Shown here: positions 1 through 5,602 of the stretch, piece by piece | How positions within the stretch are numbered: the first letter of the stretch is position 1 | How the letters are laid out: each line of letters starts with the position of its first letter | Assembly (NCBI GenBank): GCA_030149405.1 | Contig: JASBRM010000383.1 | Span: 1-5,679, forward strand | From: Neptuniibacter sp. | Lineage (GTDB): Bacteria > Pseudomonadota > Gammaproteobacteria > Pseudomonadales > Balneatricaceae | DNA length: 5,679 bases | Direction: 5' to 3' | Translations under genes and position numbers: made by a program | Notes under the pieces: generated by a model | The model's input: the letters and a program-made list of their open reading frames with translations, nothing else | What the model was told of the DNA's origin: nothing | The model's database searches: none

Positions 1-1
1 C

Positions 2-1153
2 GGAAATTTATCAATAAGATCACATGTTGTATTCGGAGGGGTAAAAATTAACCCTCAGATATCCGTGCTCCGGGGCGGTGTAGACATTCTGGTTGCAACG
101 CCTGGTCGTCTGATTGACCTGCATAATCAGGGTGCTGTTAATTTCTCAGACCTGGAAGTTCTGATACTGGATGAAGCCGATCGAATGTTGGATATGGGCT
201 TTATCCATGACATCAAGAAGATTCTGGGCTTTCTTCCGAAACAACGACAAAACCTGATGTTCTCAGCCACTTTCTCTGACCAGATTCGTAAGCTGGCTCA
301 GGGGCTTATGAACAATCCGGTGGAAATTTCAGTCACTCCTGTTAACTCAACAGCGACAACCATTAAGCAGTGGATATGCCCGGTTGATAAGAAGCAAAAA
401 GGCCCATTACTGATCGAGATGATTAAGTACCATCGCTGGGATCAGGTATTAGTATTTACGCGCACAAAACATGGTGCCAACCGTCTAACCAGACAACTGG
501 AAAGTGACGAGATACCGGCATTAGCCATTCATGGCAATAAAAGTCAGGGAGCCCGCGTAAAAGCGCTTGAAGCCTTTAAAAACGGTAAGAACAAAGTACT
601 CGTAGCAACAGATATTGCGGCCCGGGGTCTGGATATCAGCCAGTTACCGCAAGTGGTGAATTTTGACCTTCCCAATGTTGCTGAAGACTACGTTCACCGT
701 ATCGGCCGTACAGGTCGTGCAGGTGCAAGTGGTGAGGCCGTATCTCTGGTCAGTGCTGATGAGGTTGATCAGCTCAGGGGGATTGAGAAACTGATCGGTG
801 GCCAGCTAAAGCGCAAGGTAATTGAGGGTTTCGATCCGGTTCATGCCCTGCCTGATTCCCATCAGAAAAAGAAGCCAGCACGAAAACGCCCGTCCGCAAA
901 AAATGCTGAGAGAAATACAGCTAAGGCCAAAGGCCACCGTGATGGCCAACGCTCCGGTGACAATGCCCGTGGTCATAAACCTCAAGGTAAAAATAAGTCG
1001 CACCGCACTGGATCTGGTAACGCCAAGAGCCAAAACGCTCAGTCAAAGCAAAACAGGACGGGTTCTTCCGGGCAAAAAGCAACGGCTAGCAAAGCCAACG
1101 GTCACAATAAAACTCAGAACCGTTCCAGAAGAAAACCTGCCGCTTCTCGCTAA
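2..1153 (+). CDS. rhlE: ATP-dependent RNA helicase RhlE (DEAD-box), 5'-truncated by window edge
   Basis: DEAD-box RNA helicase that uses ATP to unwind short RNA duplexes in the cytoplasm; E. coli RhlE is linked to ribosome assembly and RNA turnover. The reading frame is open from base 2, so the gene begins outside the window and a GTG at 65 is internal. 383 residues are visible. Counting from the first visible codon: GG of motif Ib at 12-13, TPGR at 33-36, DEAD at 57-60, SAT at 88-90, ARGLD at 207-211 and HRIGRTGR at 232-239. The FTRTKHGAN and [11 protein letters not shown] stretches are strongly RhlE-like. By recalled alignment with E. coli RhlE, about 100 N-terminal residues are missing (Q motif, Walker A, PTRELA). 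From about residue 289 (base 866) a tail of roughly 95 residues is rich in K, R, N, S, G and Q, basic and probably disordered, as is common in RhlE. The stop is TAA at 1151-1153. Family call is firm. Confidence 0.95.
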   Translation, partial: GNLSIRSHVVFGGVKINPQISVLRGGVDILVATPGRLIDLHNQGAVNFSDLEVLILDEADRMLDMGFIHDIKKILGFLPKQRQNLMFSATFSDQIRKLAQGLMNNPVEISVTPVNSTATTIKQWICPVDKKQKGPLLIEMIKYHRWDQVLVFTRTKHGANRLTRQLESDEIPALAIHGNKSQGARVKALEAFKNGKNKVLVATDIAARGLDISQLPQVVNFDLPNVAEDYVHRIGRTGRAGASGEAVSLVSADEVDQLRGIEKLIGGQLKRKVIEGFDPVHALPDSHQKKKPARKRPSAKNAERNTAKAKGHRDGQRSGDNARGHKPQGKNKSHRTGSGNAKSQNAQSKQNRTGSSGQKATASKANGHNKTQNRSRRKPAASR

Positions 1154-1173
1154 TATTTAATCATTTGTTCTGT

Positions 1174-1195
1174 AGAGGATCTGATAAAATCCTCT
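1174..1195 (+). terminator. Small stem-loop after rhlE, possible weak terminator
   Basis: A perfect 7-bp stem is formed by AGAGGAT (1174-1180) and ATCCTCT (1189-1195) around an 8-base loop. It begins 20 bases after the rhlE stop and is followed by a T-rich but interrupted run (TCATTCTTT). Only three of the seven pairs are G-C and there is no clean U-tract, so it would be a weak intrinsic terminator at best. The same bases overlap the likely dbpA -10 element, so it may instead be an attenuator or have no role as RNA. Confidence 0.35.
1182..1190 (+). promoter_or_regulatory. Candidate extended -10 promoter of dbpA
   Basis: TGATAAAAT fits an extended sigma-70 -10 element: TG at 1182-1183, one base, then TAAAAT at 1185-1190, which matches TATAAT at 5 of 6 positions. 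No good -35 hexamer lies 16-18 bases upstream, which extended -10 promoters can tolerate. Transcription would start near 1197 and give a leader of about 28 bases before the TTG at 1225. This supports that start and argues against the in-frame TTG at 1165, which lies upstream of the promoter. Inferred from sequence only. Confidence 0.45.
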
Positions 1196-1213
1196 TCATT
1201 CTTTGCACTCCAC

Positions 1214-1217
1214 AGGA
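1214..1217 (+). promoter_or_regulatory. Ribosome binding site deciding the dbpA TTG start
   Basis: AGGA at 1214-1217 is separated by 7 bases from the TTG at 1225-1227, a normal Shine-Dalgarno distance. No ATG lies in frame before the one at residue 27, which is inside the Q motif, so this site effectively fixes the dbpA start. Confidence 0.6.
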
Positions 1218-1224
1218 TATCAAC

Positions 1225-2613
1225 TTGAGTCAGTCTGCCTTTAACACTCTGAAATTAAACCCAGCACTTGTGAAAAACCTGAATTCACTGGGTTATGAAA
1301 AGATGACACCGATCCAGAGCGAAAGCCTGCCCCATGTATTGCAGGGTAAAGATGTTATCGCGCAGGCGAAAACTGGCTCAGGTAAAACAGCCGCATTTGG
1401 ACTGGGACTGCTGGATAAGCTCGATGTGAAGCGTTTCAGAGTACAAGGGCTGATTCTCTGCCCTACCCGCGAGCTGGCAGATCAGGTCGCAAAAGAGCTT
1501 AGAAAACTGGCTCGCTCCATACACAACATTAAGATTCTTACGCTGTGTGGTGGTATGCCTTTTGGACCTCAGATCGGCTCTCTAGAGCATGGTGCGCATA
1601 TTGTTGTCGGAACGCCTGGGCGTATTGAAGAGCACCTGCGTAAAGAACGCTTAAAACTGGGTGATCTACACACCTTCGTGCTCGACGAAGCTGATCGCAT
1701 GCTGGATATGGGTTTTCAGGCCTCTCTCGATGCGATCATGAGTTACTTACCTAAGAAACGCCAAAACCTTTTGTTCAGCGCCACTTACCCTGAACAGATT
1801 GAGGCGATAGCTGCAAAGCTGATGTACAAACCCGTTATGGTCAAAGCTGAAACGGCACACGAGAACAGCAGTATTGAACAGCATTTTTATCAGGTTCAAG
1901 GAAATGACCAGCGATTAAGGGCGTTACAACTTTTACTATTGAAATACCGCCCGCAATCCGCAGTAGTGTTCTGTAATACTAAAAAAGAAACACAGGCTGT
2001 ATCTGAATCCCTCCGCAGCTGTGGCCTCAGCTCTGTTGCACTTCACGGTGATCTTGAGCAGAGAGAACGTGACCAGATACTGGTGCGTTTCAGTAACCAG
2101 AGTGCTTCGGTCCTGGTAGCTACCGACGTGGCGGCACGAGGTCTGGATATTGAAACCGTAGAAGCGGTGGTGAACTACCATCTGGCACATGACCCGGAAG
2201 TTCATGTCCACCGTATTGGCCGAACCGGTCGGGCGGGACGCAGTGGTCTTGCATTCACTTTCTTCAGCGAACGTGAAGCCCACAAAATGATCGCCTTGGA
2301 AGACTACATGGACCAAGAGTTCACAGCCGACGAGCTTCCAGATGAGTCTTTTCTGGAATCTTCCGGCTATCAGCCTTCAATGGTGACATTACAGATTGAC
2401 GGTGGCCGCAAACAGAAAGTACGTCCTGGTGATATTCTGGGCGCGCTCACGGGTCAAAATGGCATAGAGGGTAAAGAGGTAGGCAAAATCAATATCTTTG
2501 ATTTCAGCGCCTACGTTGCGGTTAAACGCAAAGCATCTACAGCCGCGCTGAAAAAACTGGAAAAAGGTAAATTGAAAGGCCGCTCATTTCGAGTGCGCAG
2601 AATCCGCGGCTAG
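1225..2613 (+). CDS. dbpA: ATP-dependent RNA helicase DbpA (DEAD-box, 23S rRNA-specific)
   Basis: DbpA is a DEAD-box helicase activated by hairpin 92 of 23S rRNA and acts late in 50S subunit assembly. The product is 462 residues, against 457 for E. coli DbpA. Motifs in order: aromatic F6 and Q31 of the Q motif, AKTGSGKT 48-55, PTRELA 80-85, GG 109-110, TPGR 130-133, DEAD 154-157, SAT 185-187, ARGLD 304-308 and HRIGRTGR 329-336. Residues from about 387 to the end form the DbpA RNA-binding domain (RRM-like), with DGGRKQKVRPGDILGALTG and a basic C-terminus. That domain separates DbpA from other DEAD-box proteins. The start is TTG at 1225, chosen because of the AGGA 7 bases upstream, the promoter at 1182-1190 and agreement with the E. 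coli N-terminus. An in-frame TTG at 1165 would add 20 unrelated residues. The stop is TAG at 2611-2613, overlapping the convergent methyltransferase stop. Confidence 0.95.
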   Translation: MSQSAFNTLKLNPALVKNLNSLGYEKMTPIQSESLPHVLQGKDVIAQAKTGSGKTAAFGLGLLDKLDVKRFRVQGLILCPTRELADQVAKELRKLARSIHNIKILTLCGGMPFGPQIGSLEHGAHIVVGTPGRIEEHLRKERLKLGDLHTFVLDEADRMLDMGFQASLDAIMSYLPKKRQNLLFSATYPEQIEAIAAKLMYKPVMVKAETAHENSSIEQHFYQVQGNDQRLRALQLLLLKYRPQSAVVFCNTKKETQAVSESLRSCGLSSVALHGDLEQRERDQILVRFSNQSASVLVATDVAARGLDIETVEAVVNYHLAHDPEVHVHRIGRTGRAGRSGLAFTFFSEREAHKMIALEDYMDQEFTADELPDESFLESSGYQPSMVTLQIDGGRKQKVRPGDILGALTGQNGIEGKEVGKINIFDFSAYVAVKRKASTAALKKLEKGKLKGRSFRVRRIRG

Positions 2614-3212
2614 CCTGATTTCTGGACGATTAGATAGAGATGCAGTTCCGGGTACTGATCGTATTCAAGGTGGCGGCAAATGCAATTCTCGTCACTGATC
2701 ACCTCGAGATATCTGGGTATCCCTAAAGTGGAGTAATACACCTCTGGGCCCATGGCATCATCCGTAATAGATTCTGGTTCATCCACCCCGCCGGTAGAGA
2801 AGATAAATACCCCGCCGGGGTTTAAAGCCTTACAAAGCTTACGAATCAGCGCCTCTTTTTCAGCCAGAGGAACATGCCAGATGCTGTCCCAACCGCTGAT
2901 AAAATCAAACTGTTTTGGCGGTTGCCATTGGCAGATATCCGAGTGATAGATTGTGAGATCTGGGTACTTTTCTCTGACCACCTCAACCATACGCTCAGAG
3001 ATATCAATCCCCTCAGGTGTTAAGCCGTTCTCCTGAAGCAATTCAAAAAAACGTCCTGTACACCCGCAACCTGCATCCAGTGCTGTTTTACCCTCTTTAA
3101 GAAATGCCAGGGCACGTTTATGTGCCTCAATACCATTCTCGCGGTTAAACTTGTCATCGGTCCATTTCTGAAAAATCTGGTCGTAAGCTTTACCGATCTC
3201 TGAGGGCTTCAT
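2610..3212 (-). CDS. Class I SAM-dependent methyltransferase, substrate unknown
   Basis: Probable soluble methyltransferase of 200 residues with the Rossmann-like class I fold, transferring methyl from S-adenosylmethionine to an unknown acceptor. Motif I is LDAGCGCTGRF at 45-55. The acidic end of strand beta-2 is GIDIS at 68-72 (D70 would contact the SAM ribose). SDIC at 91-94 is motif III-like, FDFISGWDSIWHVP at 102-115 covers motif IV, and LNPGGVFIFSTGG at 130-142 is the usual post-motif region. The C-terminal half (MGPEVYYSTLGIP, HLEYDQYPELHLYLIVQK) recalls a conserved but uncharacterised gammaproteobacterial group. Motif I has Thr52 where the third Gly is usual, with Gly at 53. The start is ATG at 3212, with AGG 9 bases upstream immediately after the stop of the DUF2750 gene. 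The intergenic gap is 12 bases, so the two genes are probably one operon. The end overlaps the dbpA stop by 4 bases. Confidence 0.88.
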   Translation of the reverse strand: MKPSEIGKAYDQIFQKWTDDKFNRENGIEAHKRALAFLKEGKTALDAGCGCTGRFFELLQENGLTPEGIDISERMVEVVREKYPDLTIYHSDICQWQPPKQFDFISGWDSIWHVPLAEKEALIRKLCKALNPGGVFIFSTGGVDEPESITDDAMGPEVYYSTLGIPRYLEVISDENCICRHLEYDQYPELHLYLIVQKSG

Positions 3213-3221
3213 TTAACTCAG

Positions 3222-3227
3222 CCTTTA
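3222..3227 (-). promoter_or_regulatory. Stop codon joined to ribosome binding site (TAAAGG)
   Basis: Read on the minus strand, the TAA stop of the DUF2750 gene (3227-3225) runs directly into AGG (3224-3222), which lies 9 bases before the methyltransferase ATG. Ribosomes ending the first gene would stop on the binding site of the second, an arrangement typical of translational coupling. Confidence 0.5.
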
Positions 3228-3611
3228 TTTATTTAGCTTTTGAGCTTTCTTAACGAGAGACTTGTCCAGATCATCCGCATAGATAACGATGCCGTCCTGT
3301 CCTTCAACCGGGCATATCACCACCGCAAAGCCATCTTCTTCCAATCCAGGTGTCCAGTGACTGTGCCATTTTTTAAGGGGGATAGCTTCGGCCTTACATT
3401 CACTCCATTCATCAGTCGCCCAGGCTTCAGCAAGGGATTGATCAGGCCAAACAGGGACACAGTCCTCATCCTCAGTATTTAGCATCACACAACCGTAGTG
3501 ATCGGTTAGAATCCAGATCTTCTGTTGCGTCACAGCTTCAGTCACGAAATGTGAAAAAAGCTGTTCTTCGTTCATTTTTAAAATGGCATCAACATCTTGA
3601 GTAGAGGACAT
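3225..3611 (-). CDS. DUF2750 family protein
   Basis: Small acidic cytoplasmic protein of 128 residues with no signal peptide or membrane segment. The central block matches what I recall of DUF2750: WILTDHYGCVMLNTEDEDC (33-51), VPVWPDQSLAEAWATDEW (52-69) and a Trp-rich region, KKWHSHWTPGLEEDG, at 80-94. DUF2750 has no established biochemical role, and I assign none. The start is ATG at 3611 with a weak GGA 6 bases upstream; an internal ATG at residue 13 has no visible binding site. It is the first gene of a likely two-gene operon with the methyltransferase, 12 bases apart, and is divergent from selO across a shared control region. The family call is from memory of the sequence pattern and was not searched. 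Confidence 0.8.
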   Translation of the reverse strand: MSSTQDVDAILKMNEEQLFSHFVTEAVTQQKIWILTDHYGCVMLNTEDEDCVPVWPDQSLAEAWATDEWSECKAEAIPLKKWHSHWTPGLEEDGFAVVICPVEGQDGIVIYADDLDKSLVKKAQKLNK

Positions 3612-3772
3612 AGAGAATCCGTATGCAGGTTAAAAGCGTAAACTAACGCAAGGATAAACGGTCAAAGCAGTAATTCAATCACTATTACTGTGACAACATA
3701 ACGATAAACAATTAAGTTTATTACCGACGTTCAGTGTAATTATCAGAAATAGAAGAGCCTTTGAGTATCAAA
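3612..3772. promoter_or_regulatory. Divergent intergenic control region between DUF2750 operon and selO
   Basis: This AT-rich spacer of about 160 bases must carry promoters for both outward transcripts. Toward selO, TGTAAT at 3735-3740 (5 of 6 to TATAAT) has a poor -35, TTAAGT, 17 bases upstream at 3712-3717. Toward the DUF2750 gene, TTGACC (minus strand, 3664-3659) is a fair -35, but the -10 17 bases on, TTTACG, is weak. Neither is convincing alone. The region also holds the inverted repeat at 3668-3690. No small ORF or RNA gene is evident. Confidence 0.4.
3668..3690. repeat. Perfect 7-bp inverted repeat, operator-like
   Basis: CAGTAAT (3668-3674) and ATTACTG (3684-3690) are exact inverted copies separated by 9 bases, with half-site centres 16 bases apart. 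The symmetry and position in a divergent promoter region suit a dimeric regulator. The sequence matches no operator I can name (it is not a CRP, FNR, LexA or Fur box). It could also form a short RNA hairpin, but no T-run follows it. Confidence 0.4.
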
Positions 3773-5221
3773 ATGAATCTGAAAAACAGCTATTTAGAAT
3801 TAGGGGATCAGTTTTATGAAAAAATTTCCCCATCCCCCGTTTCTGATCCTAATCTGTTTCTGTGGAATCAAAATCTAGCACTGGAACTGGGCTTACCTAA
3901 AGAGCTTACTGATGACACACAGGCCCTGAGCCAATACTTCTCTGGTAATCAGGTGTTCCCTGATTCAACCCCCATCGCTTTAGCCTATACCGGTCATCAG
4001 TTTGGCCACTTTAATCCGCGCCTCGGAGATGGACGCGCTCATCTCTTAGGCGAGGTTGAAGCCAAAGACTCAAGCTGGGATATCCAGTTAAAAGGCTCTG
4101 GCCCTACAATGTTTTCACGTCGTGGCGATGGCCGCTGTGCTCTTGGACCTGCAGTGCGTGAATTTATCATGAGTGAGGCAATGCATGCCCTTGGAGTGCC
4201 AACAACACGCGCCCTGGCTGTAGTAACTACTGGTGACCCAGTTATTCGTGAGGGCGTTAAACCCGGAGCTGTGGTTACCAGAGTAGCTGCAAGCCATCTT
4301 CGTGTAGGGACTTTTGAGTACTTCGCCGCTCAGCAAGATTTAGCAGCGGTTGAGTCACTTTGCCATTACGCAGCGGACCGTCACTTCCCTGAGCTTAAGC
4401 AGTTATCCGGATCTGAATTCTACAAAGCATTTTTCACAACTGTTATGCGCAAGCAGATTGAGTTGATTTGCCAATGGATGCGTGTTGGTTTTATTCATGG
4501 CGTAATGAATACGGATAACACAGCAATAAGCGGTGAAACCATTGATTATGGACCCTGTGCCATGATGAATGCTTACTCCCCTGATACTGTCTTCAGCTCC
4601 ATCGATACACAGGGTCGCTACCGTTTTGGTCATCAACCACAGATAGGCCAATGGAATATGGCAAGACTGGCAGAATGCCTTATGCCGTTGTTCGATGAAG
4701 ATTCAACGCTAGCACGAGAAATCGCACAAGCATTGTTAAATGCCTATGCTCCTGAATTTCAGGAAAAGTATTTCGCAATGATGGGAAGTAAAATTGGACT
4801 GAGCTCTGTAGATACCGAAGATGAAAGACTCATCAATGATCTGTTGGAAATCATGCGTAAAAGCGCAATGGATTACACACAGACCTTCCATTTACTGACT
4901 GAAAGCCAAAACAGCTCAGGTTCTGACGCTGACCTACCCTCTAACTTGTCTCATTGGAAACAGCGCTGGCACTCACGTTTAGCTAAGCAAGAGCCAGAAG
5001 AAGCTTATAAACTGATGCGTTCACAAAACCCTGTGGTCATCCCAAGAAACCACCACATAGAAGCAATCATTGAGAGCTGTGTTATCAATGGGAGCACAGC
5101 AGAGGCAGAAGCCTTTTTAGCGGTGCTCAAATCCCCTTACCTCGAACTGGATATAACAAAACACTACCAAGACCCACCTGCTGATGGGGACCGTCATTAC
5201 CAAACGTTTTGTGGTACTTGA
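3773..5221 (+). CDS. selO: Protein adenylyltransferase SelO (YdiU/UPF0061 family)
   Basis: SelO has a protein-kinase-like fold that binds ATP in flipped orientation and transfers AMP to Ser, Thr or Tyr of target proteins; the family is tied to redox stress. 482 residues from the ATG at 3773; E. coli YdiU has 478. Residues matching the characterised Pseudomonas SelO active site: K107 (LKGSG), E130 (REF), R170, R177 (SHLRVG), D248 and N249 (GVMNTDN) and D258 (DYGP). HQFGHFNPRLGDGR at 75-88 and the FSRRGDGR stretch at 114-121 are also signatures. All are intact, so the enzyme is probably active. It ends in FCGT with Cys480, where some eukaryotic SelO proteins have selenocysteine. The ATG is preferred because MNLKNSYLELGDQFY fits the usual N-terminus, with GAG 7 bases upstream. 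An in-frame TTG at 3761, preceded by AGAAGAG, would add four residues and cannot be excluded. No partner gene sits in the same transcript. Confidence 0.94.
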   Translation: MNLKNSYLELGDQFYEKISPSPVSDPNLFLWNQNLALELGLPKELTDDTQALSQYFSGNQVFPDSTPIALAYTGHQFGHFNPRLGDGRAHLLGEVEAKDSSWDIQLKGSGPTMFSRRGDGRCALGPAVREFIMSEAMHALGVPTTRALAVVTTGDPVIREGVKPGAVVTRVAASHLRVGTFEYFAAQQDLAAVESLCHYAADRHFPELKQLSGSEFYKAFFTTVMRKQIELICQWMRVGFIHGVMNTDNTAISGETIDYGPCAMMNAYSPDTVFSSIDTQGRYRFGHQPQIGQWNMARLAECLMPLFDEDSTLAREIAQALLNAYAPEFQEKYFAMMGSKIGLSSVDTEDERLINDLLEIMRKSAMDYTQTFHLLTESQNSSGSDADLPSNLSHWKQRWHSRLAKQEPEEAYKLMRSQNPVVIPRNHHIEAIIESCVINGSTAEAEAFLAVLKSPYLELDITKHYQDPPADGDRHYQTFCGT

Positions 5222-5243
5222 CGTTGTGTATCATATTCCAAGA

Positions 5244-5278
5244 GTGACCCGTTAATGCACCTTAAAATAACCGGTCAC
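5244..5278. terminator. Imperfect hairpin at the selO / hypothetical gene convergent junction
   Basis: Bases 5244-5254 (GTGACCCGTTA) pair with 5268-5278 (TAACCGGTCAC) in an 11-position stem with one C-C mismatch and a 13-base loop. It begins 22 bases after the selO stop and covers the last codons of the opposing gene. No T-run follows on either strand, so it is not a textbook intrinsic terminator. It may still stabilise 3' ends or slow polymerase in both directions. Confidence 0.35.
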
Positions 5279-5602
5279 CCAGTCATAAAAGGTTTGCTCC
5301 GTCATCTCAGTGAGCTCTACACTTTTGAAATCTGATTCGGGATCACTGTCCATCTCGCCAAACTGGTAGCTAAGCAAGTCAGGCTGATGGTCATGCAGTA
5401 TGAATATGATTCTGCGACGCGTCTTCAGGCAATCTACTGTCATCACATCCGCCGGGATGCCACTGGCACGCATGTTCTGGCTCACACCAATTAGAGGGTC
5501 GATCTCTTTAAAATCTCTCTGAATCATTACATGAGCGGCTTGTGCAATTTCGAACAGTTTCTCTAACTGCTCTGAGGGTTTATTGGATCTATTTCCTGAC
5601 AA
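5252..5602 (-). CDS. Hypothetical protein, unknown function
   Basis: Unrecognised 116-residue protein, predicted soluble: no signal peptide, membrane segment or cysteine motif (one Cys, at 58). The N-terminal 45 residues look helical (EQLEKLFEIAQAAHVMIQRD). The middle is a probable beta region with a basic then hydrophobic patch, CLKTRRRIIFILHDHQPD (58-75). The C-terminal part is acidic (GEMDSDPESDF) and ends in TFYDWVTGYF. The composition and clean frame suggest a real gene. The start is TTG at 5602, with AGAG (minus strand, 5614-5611) 8 bases upstream. The frame is closed by a TAG at 5617-5615, and the next in-frame ATG (residue 26, 5527) has no binding site. It converges with selO, with 30 bases between stops. 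No function is proposed. Confidence 0.7.
   Translation of the reverse strand: MSGNRSNKPSEQLEKLFEIAQAAHVMIQRDFKEIDPLIGVSQNMRASGIPADVMTVDCLKTRRRIIFILHDHQPDLLSYQFGEMDSDPESDFKSVELTEMTEQTFYDWVTGYFKVH

Noticed and set aside
65..67. GTG at 65 as the start of the first helicase gene
   Set aside because: The frame is open to base 2 and the upstream residues ([11 protein letters not shown]) match the RhlE core, so the gene begins outside the window.
866..1150. The low-complexity rhlE 3' end as a tandem repeat or frameshifted tail
   Set aside because: There is no regular repeat unit, and a basic disordered C-terminus is normal for RhlE.
822..1160. Open frames on both strands over the rhlE 3' end (806-1033 minus, 822-1160 plus)
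   Set aside because: They lie over the repetitive basic tail of rhlE, have no binding site or recognisable domain and look like composition effects.
157..1740. DNA-level similarity around the two DEAD boxes (near 170-205 and 1685-1720) as a direct repeat or recent duplication
   Set aside because: The similarity is limited to the conserved motif codons with synonymous differences; RhlE and DbpA are ancient separate subfamilies.
1936..2316. 126-codon minus-strand open frame inside dbpA
   Set aside because: It is antisense to the conserved helicase motifs of dbpA, with no family resemblance; a shadow frame.
2752..3482. Short plus-strand frames opposite the methyltransferase and DUF2750 genes
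   Set aside because: Their codons mirror the real minus-strand genes and they show no start signals or domains.
3679..3693. TCAC-N7-GTGA as a CRP-like site
   Set aside because: The half-sites are in the opposite order to the CRP consensus (TGTGA-N6-TCACA).
4115..4651. Two minus-strand frames inside selO
   Set aside because: They are antisense to the SelO active-site region, whose conservation explains the open frames.
5208..5221. The selO TGA as a possible selenocysteine codon
   Set aside because: The redox position is already an ordinary Cys codon (TGT) and the TGA follows FCGT as a normal terminator of the frame; no SECIS-like hairpin was noticed immediately after it.
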